Shown: positions 26,666-35,994, counted from the stretch's first letter. The stretch: 64,000 nucleotides of DNA from an uncultured Clostridia bacterium (GCA_946184295.1 CAMHEZ010000005.1:28282-92281); one strand, 5' to 3'. The notes: generated by a model from the sequence alone, not told the origin. Made by a program: numbers and translations.

Positions 26666-27499
26666 TTATTGGACCAGCAATTTGTAAATATCGCCTTTTT
26701 TCAATCCTGTCGCCTTAGCGGCTTCCTTGGCAGCCTCGCTGACCGACAGACCGCCTTCCATCAGGGAACGCGCCAGTTCCGCCGCCTGTTCGGGGGTATA
26801 GGATTCTGCCTCCGCAGCGACCGAGGCACCCTCCACGATGATGACAAATTCGCCTCGCGGGGTCTCGCCCCCTTCGCCGTAACGTGCCGCCGCCTCCGAC
26901 AGCGTAGTACGGATTACTTCCTCGTGCAGCTTGGTCAATTCCCGCACAATGGCAATCTGCCGCTCGCCCAGCGCATCATACAGATCGGCCAGCATATCCG
27001 GCAGTTTGTGGGGCGCCTCATAAAAAATCATTGTGCGCTTTTCGCCGCGAATTTCCGCCAGGTGTTCTCGGCGGCTTTTTTTGTTCACGCTCAGAAATCC
27101 CTCGAAGGTAAACCGCCCCGAAGGCATGCCCGACATCGCCAGCGCGGTAATGACGGCGCTCGGCCCCGGCGCGCAGGTTACGGGAATCCCCAGTTCGTGA
27201 CACTTGGCAACGATATCCTCCCCCGGGTCGCTGATGGCGGGCATACCCGCGTCGGTCACCAATACGCAGCTTTCCCCCGCCAGCAGCCGCGCCGTGATGA
27301 CTTCGCCGCTCGACCGCTTGTTATGTTCATAATAGCTGATGAGCGGCTTTTTGATGCCGAAATGATTGAGCAGCTTCATCGTGACCCGCGTATCCTCCGC
27401 CGCGATAAAGTCGCATTGCTCCATCGCCGCCACCGCGCGCGGACTCATATCCCCCAGATTGCCGATGGGCGTTCCCACCAGCATCAATTGTCCTGCCAT
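26666..27499 (-). CDS. rsmI: 16S rRNA (cytidine(1402)-2'-O)-methyltransferase
   Basis: 277 aa tetrapyrrole-methylase-fold enzyme that methylates C1402 in the ribosome decoding centre. MLVGTPIGNLGDMSPRA, ETR-like AAEDTRVTMKLLNHF, VTDAGMPAISDPG and FYEAPHKLP are the RsmI signatures. Its first 16 bases overlap the end of trmN6, which is the common Firmicute arrangement, so the pair is one operon. Confidence 0.95.
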   Translation of the reverse strand: MAGQLMLVGTPIGNLGDMSPRAVAAMEQCDFIAAEDTRVTMKLLNHFGIKKPLISYYEHNKRSSGEVITARLLAGESCVLVTDAGMPAISDPGEDIVAKCHELGIPVTCAPGPSAVITALAMSGMPSGRFTFEGFLSVNKKSRREHLAEIRGEKRTMIFYEAPHKLPDMLADLYDALGERQIAIVRELTKLHEEVIRTTLSEAAARYGEGGETPRGEFVIIVEGASVAAEAESYTPEQAAELARSLMEGGLSVSEAAKEAAKATGLKKGDIYKLLVQ

Positions 27500-28191
27500 T
27501 TTGAAGCATCACCGTACCTTCCGTATATTTCTTTCATCTCCGCCGTATAGCCGCCGTCTGCGTCTTCCACCAGCAGCGTCGGGAGACATTTCAGCCCCGG
27601 CCTGCCGCCGCGCCGGCCTTCCACCAGCACCAGCCACGGCACACTGTCGCGGCGCTGCTGCACCAGCCGCATAATTTTCGGTTCAATGCCGACCTCCCGC
27701 ATGGCGCAGATCACGTCAGCCAACCGTTCCGGCCGCTGGCAGACGCAAAGCCGCCCGCCGTATTTCAGCAGATAATACGCCGCGCGGCACATGTCCTCCG
27801 CATTGCAGAGCTGCTCACTGCGCGCAATGGTGCGTGCCTCGGTCTTGTTAACAAAGCCCGACCCCGCCGTGAAATACGGGGGATTGCAAGTAATCAGGCT
27901 GTAGTGTTCCCGCGGCAGGTGCTGCGCGATTTCGCGTAAATCGGCCTGCACCACGCGGAACCGCTCGCCGTCCCCGTTGGCGGCAATGCTCCGCCGCGCC
28001 AGCTCGCAGCATTCCGCCTGAATCTCCACGCCAATCACCTCGGCGGGACCGTCGCCGCTCAGCCACAGCAGCGGAATAATCCCCCCGCCGCTGCACAAAT
28101 CGACCGCGCGGTCGATGCGTTTCGGGTTGGCAAAGCCCGCCAGCAGCACCGCGTCGGTGCCAAAGCGGGCATTCGGACTGACATAAATCAC
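27484..28191 (-). CDS. tRNA1(Val) adenine-37 N6-methyltransferase family protein (TrmN6/YfiC)
   Basis: At least 235 aa. The SAM-binding motif is VDLCSGGGIIPLL, and the NPPY catalytic motif in LITCNPPYFTAGSG marks an adenine N6-methyltransferase. The first ordinary start in this frame is GTG 28191. However, homologues have 15-20 more residues before FGTDAVLL, and the frame stays open and similar (WEETV...AGGRVIYV) up to a stop at about 28254. An ATT codon at 28248 has AAGGA 10 bases upstream and could be the true initiator. Confidence 0.88.
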   Translation of the reverse strand: MIYVSPNARFGTDAVLLAGFANPKRIDRAVDLCSGGGIIPLLWLSGDGPAEVIGVEIQAECCELARRSIAANGDGERFRVVQADLREIAQHLPREHYSLITCNPPYFTAGSGFVNKTEARTIARSEQLCNAEDMCRAAYYLLKYGGRLCVCQRPERLADVICAMREVGIEPKIMRLVQQRRDSVPWLVLVEGRRGGRPGLKCLPTLLVEDADGGYTAEMKEIYGRYGDASKWQDN

Positions 28192-28276
28192 CCGCCCTCC
28201 CGCAAGCGGCTCTTTGGTGACGGTTTCTTCCCATACATTGTCAAAAATGACCCATCATTCCTTCATACAGACAAAA

Positions 28277-28312
28277 GGCGGAGCAATCCCCGTATGAAGG
28301 AATCGCTCCGCC
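28277..28312 (-). terminator. Terminator after the ferredoxin gene
   Basis: The minus strand reads GGCGGAGCGATTCC (28312-28299) pairing with 28289-28277, then TTTT. It separates the ferredoxin from trmN6-rsmI. Confidence 0.85.
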
Positions 28313-28355
28313 GATCGTTTATTTTAGCTAATCTCCGCTAAAGCCGTTCAAAGAA

Positions 28356-28523
28356 TTACTCAGCAGAAGGAGCACCCACCGGGCAGGTATCTGCACAGGC
28401 GCCGCAATCAATGCAGACATCTGCGTCGATCACATAAGGAGTGCCTTCTTTGATCGCTTCCACGGGACAACCTGCTGCGCAAGCGCCGCAGCCGATACAA
28501 TCTTCACTAATTTTGTATGCCAT
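28356..28523 (-). CDS. Short 2[4Fe-4S] ferredoxin
   Basis: 55 aa, beginning MAYKISEDCIGCGACAAGCP, with a second cluster motif CIDCGACADTCP. The two C-x2-C-x2-C-x3-CP motifs bind two low-potential clusters, giving a clostridial-type electron carrier for pyruvate:ferredoxin oxidoreductase or hydrogenase. GGAGG lies 8 bases before ATG. It is a single-gene unit with its own promoter and terminator. Confidence 0.97.
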   Translation of the reverse strand: MAYKISEDCIGCGACAAGCPVEAIKEGTPYVIDADVCIDCGACADTCPVGAPSAE

Positions 28524-28555
28524 AAATAGCACCTCCAGAATTGATTTACACCGAG

Positions 28556-28584
28556 ATTATACCGCAAAAATCACAAAATTGCAA
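28556..28584 (-). promoter_or_regulatory. Promoter of the ferredoxin gene
   Basis: Minus strand TTGCAA (28584-28579), 17-bp spacer, TATAAT (28561-28556). Confidence 0.8.
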
Positions 28585-28693
28585 GTCAATTTTCTCACAA
28601 GATTCCCACGAATTTTATTGCATTTTCACCAAAAAGCAAGAGTTAGTCACCGCAAACTTTTATTAGGTTTGTCAAACTTTTCCCTGTCACACA

Positions 28694-29968
28694 TTATGAT
28701 TCATACACGTTGATGACCAGACCGGTGGTGGGCTTGGGATAGAAATAGGTGGACTTCTGCGGCATTTTCTCGCCCGCGTCCACGATGTCCCTGATGTCCT
28801 GAATGCGGGTGGGATTCAGGATAAAGCAGCACTGATACCTGCCCTCGTCCACGGCGGCGATGGCCTCGCTGAAGCTGCGGGTGTAGTTGACACAGTCCTC
28901 ATTGTTGCAGTGCATCACGCGCTCGAGCACGAGCTGGTGCAGAATGCTGATATCCAGCTTCCGCAGGGCCTCGCTGCTGTCGGGCATGATCTTATCCATG
29001 GCCTCGCTGGTGCTGCGCAGCTTGAGCAGATACCATTCGTCATTGCCCACATACCACGCCGCCACCTTGCGGCCGCGGTTGTAATATTCTTCCAGCGTGG
29101 GCTTGACGCTGTCCACGCCGTGATGCTTGTCAATGCGGAAATTCATGTCGATCTGCTCGAGGAACTTCTCCACATCGAAATCCGCCACGCCTTTGATGAG
29201 ACGGTGGGTCGGGAACAGGCTGAACTGATTTTCATCCATATTGACCAGCAGCATCATGACATAATCACAGGGCGAACCGTCAGGAGCGCCGTTTTCATGG
29301 CACATATTGCGGTATTTGAGCGACGTCTCATAGCGGTGATGACCGTCGGCAATATACAGATTGCGGTGCTTGAAATCGCGGCAGATCGCCGAAACCTCCA
29401 GCTCGTCGTCAATCACCCACAGACGGTGAATACACTTGCCCTCCGTGGCTTCCATATCCGGCTTGCGCTCGGTGAGCATATCAATTTTGGAGGTGGTGCG
29501 GTTGCCCTTGTCGGAATACAGGGAATAGATCGTGCTGATATTGGACTGCGTCGCCTGAATCAGATTCAGTCTGTCCTGCTTGGGCTTGGAGAGCGTAAAC
29601 TCGTGCGGCATAATGACGCCCTTGTCAAACTCTTCCAGCTTCACCAGGCTGATAATGCCGCGCACGCTCTTGGTTACCCCATGCAGCGTGTACTGCTCCT
29701 CATAGACATACAGCGCGGGCTTGGGGTCGCGTGCCATCACGCCGTCGGCCATCCAGCCCTTGAGCACCTCGGCGGCCTTGGCATACTTGTCGGCAACGCC
29801 GTCTTCGTCAACCGGAAGCTCCACCTTGACAATGTTGTTTTCATTCTTTTGCAGATACTCGGCGCGCTGCTGCCCGTTGATGATATCATAGGGCGGACAC
29901 AGAAGCTCGTCCATCATACCTGCCTTTTCGGTGAAACGGACGCCGCGGAACGGTCTGACTTCTGCCAT
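28694..29968 (-). CDS. DUF1015 family protein
   Basis: 424 aa. The N-terminus AEVRPFRGVRFTEKAG and CPPYDII, the middle FTLSKPKQDRLNL and LYIADGHHRYETSL, and the final SQKSTYFYPKPTTGLV-like segment (MPQKSTYFYPKPTTG) are hallmarks of DUF1015, which is widespread in anaerobes; some members have been linked to the serine kinase SbnI/SerK, but no activity can be claimed here. The start at ATG 29968 (GGAAGG upstream) is chosen over a longer frame. It may share a transcript with the acidic membrane protein 100 bp upstream. Confidence 0.9.
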   Translation of the reverse strand: MAEVRPFRGVRFTEKAGMMDELLCPPYDIINGQQRAEYLQKNENNIVKVELPVDEDGVADKYAKAAEVLKGWMADGVMARDPKPALYVYEEQYTLHGVTKSVRGIISLVKLEEFDKGVIMPHEFTLSKPKQDRLNLIQATQSNISTIYSLYSDKGNRTTSKIDMLTERKPDMEATEGKCIHRLWVIDDELEVSAICRDFKHRNLYIADGHHRYETSLKYRNMCHENGAPDGSPCDYVMMLLVNMDENQFSLFPTHRLIKGVADFDVEKFLEQIDMNFRIDKHHGVDSVKPTLEEYYNRGRKVAAWYVGNDEWYLLKLRSTSEAMDKIMPDSSEALRKLDISILHQLVLERVMHCNNEDCVNYTRSFSEAIAAVDEGRYQCCFILNPTRIQDIRDIVDAGEKMPQKSTYFYPKPTTGLVINVYES

Positions 29969-30069
29969 ATCCGATCGCCTTCCTTTCGGTAAGTAGTTTT
30001 TTAGAAATTCCAATATGCGCCAGCGTGTTGGCACGCAGGGATTTGGAACAGATCCAACTGACTGAAAAG

Positions 30070-30660
30070 CTAAAATGATTCTTCGGTCAATGCTTCCTCA
30101 GCTTCGTCAGCGTCCTCACCGGACGCATCCTCCTCATCTTCCTCTTCTTCCTCCTCGTCTTCCTCTTCCCGGTCTTCCCCGTCATCGTCTTCCTCGACTT
30201 CCTCTTCTTCCCCGGCCGTTTCGTCAACGATGCCGCCGGAGTAGCTGAAGATGCTCACAATGTAGCCCACAATCAGGACAGCCGTGGTGATCACATAAGC
30301 ATAACGCATCAGAGAATCCTCCACCGTGAACAGCCTGAAGAGCAGACAGCCGAGTACCGACCAGTTGCACACCAGCGCGAACAGCTGAACCGCCGCAAAG
30401 ACCAGAAAGCCCACCGTCAGGGTATTCTTTTTCACCTTGGTGGCCATGCAGGAAATGGTGCCGATAAAGAAGAGAATGATGAGTCCCGCCGCCGTAATGG
30501 CCGACAGGATGCCCACGGTAAAACCTTCGCTCCGCGCAATAAAGCCGTTGTAAAACATCGTGCCGAAGGCGGCAATCAGCAGCCCCATCGTAACGACGTC
30601 CAGCAATATTTCTCCGGCCATCTTTTTTACCGAATTGTTTGAGACATTTTCATGATTCAT
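30070..30660 (-). CDS. Four-helix membrane protein with a long acidic tail
   Basis: 196 aa. Four hydrophobic segments occupy residues 18-145. The last 50 residues are almost only Glu and Asp with a few Ala and Gly (for example GEEEEVEEDDDGEDREEEDE). The tail should lie in the cytoplasm if both termini are inside, and might bind cations or basic proteins. I do not recognise the family. Confidence 0.75.
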   Translation of the reverse strand: MNHENVSNNSVKKMAGEILLDVVTMGLLIAAFGTMFYNGFIARSEGFTVGILSAITAAGLIILFFIGTISCMATKVKKNTLTVGFLVFAAVQLFALVCNWSVLGCLLFRLFTVEDSLMRYAYVITTAVLIVGYIVSIFSYSGGIVDETAGEEEEVEEDDDGEDREEEDEEEEEEDEEDASGEDADEAEEALTEESF

Positions 30661-30730
30661 GAACGCTTACTCCTCTTGGTCAACAGTATTGAACCCCTCG
30701 GGACAAAGCCTCAAAAGGTCCGATATATAA

Positions 30731-30759
30731 ATGTTATCATTTTAATCAGGTACAGTCAA
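30731..30759 (-). promoter_or_regulatory. Promoter of the acidic-tail membrane protein
   Basis: Minus strand TTGACT (30759-30754), 17-bp spacer, TAACAT (30736-30731). Confidence 0.7.
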
Positions 30760-30977
30760 GTGATTTTTGTGAATATCATTTCTTTTTTTACGTTTTTCCC
30801 CGATTTTCTTCCTCATCTTCCCTTTCCATTCCCCGTCGCCCTGCCGGTTCCGGCCCCACGTAAACGTCACAGCGTATCACAGGCGGCCATGGATATGCCG
30901 ACAAAATAATATGCTGCATTTTAGCCTAAAAGAATGAGCAATGGTTTTATTTTTTTTGCAAAAAAATAAAAAATCGG

Positions 30978-31005
30978 TTGCAATTTATTGAATCTATGGT
31001 ATAAT
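30978..31005 (+). promoter_or_regulatory. Promoter of the HD-GYP gene
   Basis: TTGCAA (30978-30983), 16-bp spacer ending TGG, TATAAT (31000-31005). The stretch 30760-30977 between the divergent promoters holds no gene I can support. Confidence 0.72.
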
Positions 31006-31113
31006 TGATGTAAGCGGTTTTCAAGTTCAGCGTTACTGCGATTCTGAAACAACTCAAAATAACGCGGACGCGGTTTTTCCGCTCCGTAAGTACCCGGGAG
31101 GCTTTGATCGGTA

Positions 31114-33003
31114 ATGCCAAATGAAAAGAAAGAGAAAAAGATAAAGAAAAACAAAAAGGAAGCTCCTAAAAAGGTGCACGGCACTCTGGAAATCAATCTG
31201 GAAAAAGGCGAGCTGATGATGAATAACGAGCAAAGGTCCAACAGACTTTTTGCCAAGATCTGTCTTTTTGCCGGATTTCTGACGTTGTTCTGTCTCCTGC
31301 TCAATGAACTGGGTATTTTTGTCATTGACCCTGTTCTCATGAGAATTGTCTGCATTGCTTCGGCAATACTCTTCTTTATTCCGTTCATCATCACTTTCGT
31401 GGTGCGCAGCAAGGGCACATGGGTCAAGTACTTCATGGTCACGGATATTCCGCTCATCATCATCATGCTGTATTCCGTGCTTTCCTACCACGTCATGATC
31501 CTGTGGGTTTTCCCGCTGATGGCGACTGTTCTTTACTTCGACAAGAGACTTATGAACTTTACCACACTGATTTCTCTGATCGGTATTGTCATCGGTCATT
31601 ATCTGGCCGCAACGTTCCTTTGTCTGGGTGATGACCCGCTGAGAACCGTCGAAGCAGCCATGCTGTACGGCGCGCTTCCCCGCATGATTCTCTTCCTTGC
31701 CGTTGCCTATGTGGCACGCCAGGTCGCCAAGAAATCCTCCAAGATGCTCAGCGATACGGTTGACAATTCCAACGAGGTCGGCCGCATGACCAGCGGTATC
31801 CAACGCGTTATGGACAACACGCAGGGTCTGATGAATACCCGCGACATCAAGTCGCTGGCCAAAGCGATGGCGCCCAATATCTCCGGTCTGCTCAGTTCCA
31901 TGCTGGAACTCTCGCCTTCCGAGACGCCCAACGGCATTGTCAGCCTGCTCGACGGCGACAAATTCTATACGGTAGATCAAACCGGCGCACCCGTCAATCT
32001 CTGCCGTGATCTGGGCGACGATATTGGATTTGAATTCAACAACACGCGGTTCAAATTCAGCAAGTTTATCAACGACGCCACCAGCTATGCCGAAGAGCGC
32101 GAGGGCTTTGTCAACATCAGATTCTACAATCAGGGCAAGCTCACGGGCTTCGCGGTGTACCGGCAGGATGTGGACTCCGACGACTACAGTCTGAAGGAAG
32201 TACTGGATATCTTCACCAGCAGTACCACCAGCATTATCGACAACACCATGCTGACGGCCGACATGTTCCGCACGCAGGAACAGCTGGCTTACTCGCTCGC
32301 CGTCGTTTCCGAAAACTCTTCGCAGGAAACCGGTCAGCATATCCGCCGTGTATCCGAATACGCGAGAGTCATGGGACGCTATGTCTGCGACAGCGAAGAG
32401 CAGCTTGAAACCTTCCGCATTGCCTCCATGCTGCACGATATCGGCAAGCTGATGATCCCCAAGGAAATCATCGAGAAGCCCGGCCGACTCACGGCGGAAG
32501 AGTTCGGCATCATGAAGAAGCACGTCATTTACGGGCGCGACATCATCGGCAGCGCCCCCGGCGAGGTCATGGAAATGGCACGGCATATTATCCTCCACCA
32601 CCACGAGCGCTGGGACGGCACAGGTTATCTCGGCATTTCGGGCGAGGATATCGACAAGTTCGCCAGATATGTCTCGGTGTGCGACGTGTTCGACGCGCTG
32701 CTCAGCCGCAGAAGCTACAAGGCGCCGTGGCCGGCACAGAAGGTATATGAGGAAATCACCTCGCAGAGCGGCAGACAGTTTGACCCCGCCGCTGTTGAAG
32801 CCTTCAAGAAGTGCTACGTGGAAATGCTGAAAATCAGAGATCAGTTCCCGGATGACGATCAGGAAGAAGTGCTGGTCGTGGAGGACACGGTCGATCAGGG
32901 CACCGCCAATCCCGCGCATCCCTCTAAGCAGGTACAAGATGATCGGAGAAAGCTCCCCAAGATCAACATTGATCCCGCCATTGTCACGCCGATTTCCATC
33001 TAA
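31114..33003 (+). CDS. Membrane-bound HD-GYP domain protein
   Basis: 629 aa. A lysine-rich N-terminus (KKEKKIKKNKKEAPKK) precedes about five or six membrane helices (residues 45-200), a GAF-like middle (about 215-390) and an HD-GYP domain (about 400-590). The metal site shows SMLHDIGKLMIPKEI and HHHERWDGTGYLG; the usual GYP is GYL here. HD-GYP proteins hydrolyse cyclic-di-GMP or related dinucleotides, so this is a candidate membrane signal-turnover enzyme. The start is ATG with GGGAGG 12 bases upstream. Single-gene unit with its own promoter and terminator. Confidence 0.88.
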   Translation: MPNEKKEKKIKKNKKEAPKKVHGTLEINLEKGELMMNNEQRSNRLFAKICLFAGFLTLFCLLLNELGIFVIDPVLMRIVCIASAILFFIPFIITFVVRSKGTWVKYFMVTDIPLIIIMLYSVLSYHVMILWVFPLMATVLYFDKRLMNFTTLISLIGIVIGHYLAATFLCLGDDPLRTVEAAMLYGALPRMILFLAVAYVARQVAKKSSKMLSDTVDNSNEVGRMTSGIQRVMDNTQGLMNTRDIKSLAKAMAPNISGLLSSMLELSPSETPNGIVSLLDGDKFYTVDQTGAPVNLCRDLGDDIGFEFNNTRFKFSKFINDATSYAEEREGFVNIRFYNQGKLTGFAVYRQDVDSDDYSLKEVLDIFTSSTTSIIDNTMLTADMFRTQEQLAYSLAVVSENSSQETGQHIRRVSEYARVMGRYVCDSEEQLETFRIASMLHDIGKLMIPKEIIEKPGRLTAEEFGIMKKHVIYGRDIIGSAPGEVMEMARHIILHHHERWDGTGYLGISGEDIDKFARYVSVCDVFDALLSRRSYKAPWPAQKVYEEITSQSGRQFDPAAVEAFKKCYVEMLKIRDQFPDDDQEEVLVVEDTVDQGTANPAHPSKQVQDDRRKLPKINIDPAIVTPISI

Positions 33004-33029
33004 GTATTTAAAAAAATCCATAAAAATTG

Positions 33030-33072
33030 CCGTTCGCGGTTCTCTTACACGGAGCCGCGAACGGTTTTTTTA
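33030..33072 (+). terminator. Bidirectional terminator between the HD-GYP gene and tmcAL
   Basis: CCGTTCGCGG (33030-33039) pairs with CCGCGAACGG (33055-33064), flanked by A-rich and T-rich runs on both sides. It serves the two convergent genes. Confidence 0.88.
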
Positions 33073-33082
33073 TGGATAAACG

Positions 33083-34294
33083 TCAGTCTGTCACAATCAA
33101 TTTCGCGGTCATATCGGCGCCGCAAGGCTGCACGGCCGGCGTCATCAATGCCCACAGATCATCGGCGTGACATTCCAGACGGTACACATTCTGCGCTTCC
33201 TGCGGCAACGTCTGCACATGTTTATAGGACGAAATGATCGGCAGGCTCGGATTGGCGGCGGAAAGCAGCGCCCTGCCCCGCGCATTCATGCCTAAGATAC
33301 GGATATAAGGAAGGCTTTGCGCGTGAACCGCACGGATACCCAGAAAGGCGGAAAGCACAATACGGCGGATACGGGCATGGCTGTAACGCTTGGATTTGAC
33401 GGCCGCATATAATTCTTCCAGCGAAACAGCCGTACGCACACAGGAAAAGACGCGGTTTTCCAGCCCCTCGGACACATCGGGCAGGGCGGCGAGCTGTTCG
33501 CGGGTCATCGAGCGCAGACGCGCCAGTATGGCACGCTCGCACCGCCCCAAATCCGCCGGGGCCTGCCCCTCGCTGACGGCCTGACGCAAACCGGCGTCTG
33601 ACGCGGGTGGCAGATACTGCGCCGCACGGTCGGCTCCATCATCCAGCAGCATACCGCGAATCGCTGTTGCGGAGGCAAATTCCCCTGCCGTGGCGGCAGC
33701 GTCATGCCCGACCCCTTCACGGAGAATACCGATGGGCTGTATGCGGGAAGAAAGCCGTTGGAGGGCGCGGAGATATGCCACAGCCAGCGTGTTGTTGGGC
33801 AGGCAAAGCAACGCCGCGAGATCGTCGCCATACAGTGCCCGCACCGCCTCGGTACGGGCCGCCGCAAAGGGCTTGCCTTCCGCCAGTTTCTGATCGAGGA
33901 GCGGCTTGATGTCATCGTCCGACACCGCTTCGGCCGCCTGTATGAGTTGATGAACGCTGCCGCATTCCATACCGAAGCTGAGATAATCCACACAGCCCAG
34001 CGCGTCCGCCAGACCCACGCCGCCCCTGGCAAATTGCTCCGCCGTGGCGCAGGCAAAGGGCAGCGGCAGCTCCAGCACCAGATCCGCGCCACCCGCCAGC
34101 GCCATGCGCGTGCGGCTGAATTTGTCGCACACCGCGCAGCTCCCGCGCTGCACAAAGTTGCCGCTCATGATGACAACAATATTCCGCGCCCCGGTCAGTT
34201 CCCGCGTCCGGGCCATGTGATAGGCGTGACCATTGTGAAAGGGGTTATATTCGGCAATGATGGCGGCGGTTTTGCCGCTATCGGGTGTCTGCAT
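33083..34294 (-). CDS. tmcAL: tRNA(Met) cytidine acetate ligase
   Basis: 403 aa. The nucleotidyltransferase fold shows AAIIAEYNPFHNGHAYHM (the HxGH motif) and IVVIMSGNFVQRGSCAV, as in Bacillus YlbM/TmcAL, which acetylates C34 of elongator tRNA-Met using acetate and ATP. The start is placed at ATG 34294 (GAGCGAGG upstream) instead of a TTG 11 codons earlier that lacks an SD. It lies back to back with ackA, and both enzymes use acetate, a link often seen in Firmicutes. Confidence 0.93.
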   Translation of the reverse strand: MQTPDSGKTAAIIAEYNPFHNGHAYHMARTRELTGARNIVVIMSGNFVQRGSCAVCDKFSRTRMALAGGADLVLELPLPFACATAEQFARGGVGLADALGCVDYLSFGMECGSVHQLIQAAEAVSDDDIKPLLDQKLAEGKPFAAARTEAVRALYGDDLAALLCLPNNTLAVAYLRALQRLSSRIQPIGILREGVGHDAAATAGEFASATAIRGMLLDDGADRAAQYLPPASDAGLRQAVSEGQAPADLGRCERAILARLRSMTREQLAALPDVSEGLENRVFSCVRTAVSLEELYAAVKSKRYSHARIRRIVLSAFLGIRAVHAQSLPYIRILGMNARGRALLSAANPSLPIISSYKHVQTLPQEAQNVYRLECHADDLWALMTPAVQPCGADMTAKLIVTD

Positions 34295-34347
34295 GGTTCC
34301 TCGCTCCGCTTCTGACAGTTTTTTCAAAATGTTTTTTGTCCAAATCC

Positions 34348-34376
34348 TTGCAATTTCAGAGATTATGTACTATTAT
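34348..34376 (+). promoter_or_regulatory. Promoter of ackA
   Basis: TTGCAA (34348-34353), 17-bp spacer, TATTAT (34371-34376). The -10 overlaps that of the divergent tmcAL promoter. Confidence 0.7.
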
Positions 34377-34400
34377 ATACTATAAGAATCGTGCCGTCAA
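34372..34400 (-). promoter_or_regulatory. Promoter of tmcAL
   Basis: Minus strand TTGACG (34400-34395), 17-bp spacer, TATAAT (34377-34372). Confidence 0.75.
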
Positions 34401-34519
34401 ATGCAAGATTGCAATCAATGACTCTGCAATCCCTCCGTGAAGACGTTTGCGATGTTCTGAGGTGGGTGTCGAATGAACGGCTACTTGCCTAATTTTATCA
34501 AGACAAGGAGATCATTCCC

Positions 34520-35734
34520 ATGAAAATTCTCGTTATCAACGCAGGCAGCTCGTCGCTCAAGTATCAGCTCATTGACATGGACAACGAGCAGGTCATCGCA
34601 AAGGGTCTTTGCGAACGAATCGGCATCGAGGGCAGCAAGCTGACCCACAAGGTGAACGGCCAGTCCTATGTGACGGAAGTTCCCATGACCAATCACACCG
34701 AAGCCTTTAATGCCGTCAAGGACGCGCTCACCTCCGGTGAAGGCAAAGTCGTGGACAATCTGAGCGATATTTCCGCGCTGGGTCACCGCGTCGTGCAGGG
34801 CGGCGACAAGTTCAAGGATTCCTGCCTCATCACTGATGACGTCATCGAAGGTATCCGCGAGCTCAGCCCGCTGGCACCGCTCCACAATCCCGCCCACATT
34901 CAGGGCATTGAGGCCGCTGTGGACGTATTCGGCAAGGACGTGCCGCAGGTTGCCGTGTTCGATACCTCCTTCCACTCCACCATGCCCGCTGAGGCCTACA
35001 CCTTCGGCGTTCCCTATGAGTATTATGAAAAGTACGCCATCCGCCGCTACGGCTTTCACGGCACCAGCCACCGCTATGTGACCGGCCGCTGCCTGGAACT
35101 GCTCGGCAAGGCCGACAATCCCGCCGGCACCAAGATCATCAACTGCCACCTCGGCAACGGTTCTTCCATCTCCGCTGTCAAGGACGGCAAGGTCATCGAC
35201 ACCTCGATGGGTCTGACGCCCCTCGACGGCTTCATCATGGGCACCCGCTCGGGTTCGCTCGACCCGTCGGTTGTCACCTTCATCATGGAGAAGGAAGGCC
35301 TGACCCCCGCCGAAATGGACAATATTCTCAACAAGAAATCGGGTCTGCTGGGTCTTTCCGGCGTGTCCAGCGATGACCGCGACGTCACCGCCGCCGCGCA
35401 GGAGGGCAATGAGAGAGCCATTCTCGCCCACAAGATTCTGGAATATCAGATCGCCAAGTTCATCGGCAGCTACTATGTCGCACTCGGCGGCATGGATGCG
35501 CTGGTCTTCACCGCCGGTATCGGCGAGAATCAGACGCTGCACCGTTCCCGCATCTGCCACTACCTCGAGTGCCTCGGCGTCGAGCTGGATGAGGAAGTCA
35601 ACGCCGCAACCCACGGCAAGGAGATGGAGCTTTCCACCCCCGAAAGCAAGGTCAAGGTGTATGTCATTCCCACCGATGAGGAAATGGTCATCGCCCGCGA
35701 CACCAAGGACATTGTTGAAGGCCTGAGCAAGTAA
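34520..35734 (+). CDS. ackA: Acetate kinase
   Basis: 404 aa, standard length. It makes ATP from acetyl phosphate, releasing acetate. MKILVINAGSSSLKYQLID is the N-terminal ASKHA phosphate loop, RRYGFHGTSHRYV holds the catalytic His, and CHLGNGSSISAV, DGFIMGTRSGSLDPS and FTAGIGENQ are further signatures. SD AAGGAG lies before ATG. No pta gene is next to it. A terminator follows. Confidence 0.97.
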   Translation: MKILVINAGSSSLKYQLIDMDNEQVIAKGLCERIGIEGSKLTHKVNGQSYVTEVPMTNHTEAFNAVKDALTSGEGKVVDNLSDISALGHRVVQGGDKFKDSCLITDDVIEGIRELSPLAPLHNPAHIQGIEAAVDVFGKDVPQVAVFDTSFHSTMPAEAYTFGVPYEYYEKYAIRRYGFHGTSHRYVTGRCLELLGKADNPAGTKIINCHLGNGSSISAVKDGKVIDTSMGLTPLDGFIMGTRSGSLDPSVVTFIMEKEGLTPAEMDNILNKKSGLLGLSGVSSDDRDVTAAAQEGNERAILAHKILEYQIAKFIGSYYVALGGMDALVFTAGIGENQTLHRSRICHYLECLGVELDEEVNAATHGKEMELSTPESKVKVYVIPTDEEMVIARDTKDIVEGLSK

Positions 35735-35763
35735 GCCCTCCGGCAACCGTAAAAAAAGAAATA

Positions 35764-35812
35764 TCAAAACGGCGGTTTTCTTCTCCTGCGAGAATCAACC
35801 GCCGTTTTGATT
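35764..35812 (+). terminator. Terminator of ackA
   Basis: TCAAAACGGCGGTT (35764-35777) pairs perfectly with AACCGCCGTTTTGA (35797-35810). Confidence 0.88.
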
Positions 35813-35894
35813 TATCGCTATAGCAGCATATAACGGAAACAGACGTCATCGATCCAAGTACCTTTTTGTTTCCCTGCTATTTGCACAAACGATA

Positions 35895-35924
35895 TTGGCA
35901 ACCATTATGTATTAATGATATTAT
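35895..35924 (+). promoter_or_regulatory. Likely promoter of the GT14-like gene
   Basis: TTGGCA (35895-35900), 18-bp spacer ending TGA, TATTAT (35919-35924). Confidence 0.5.
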
Positions 35925-35994
35925 TCGGATACAATATTTTGTTATGACTACAACATTTGTAAATCTATAAGTTTTGAAAGTATAGGTTTTGAAA

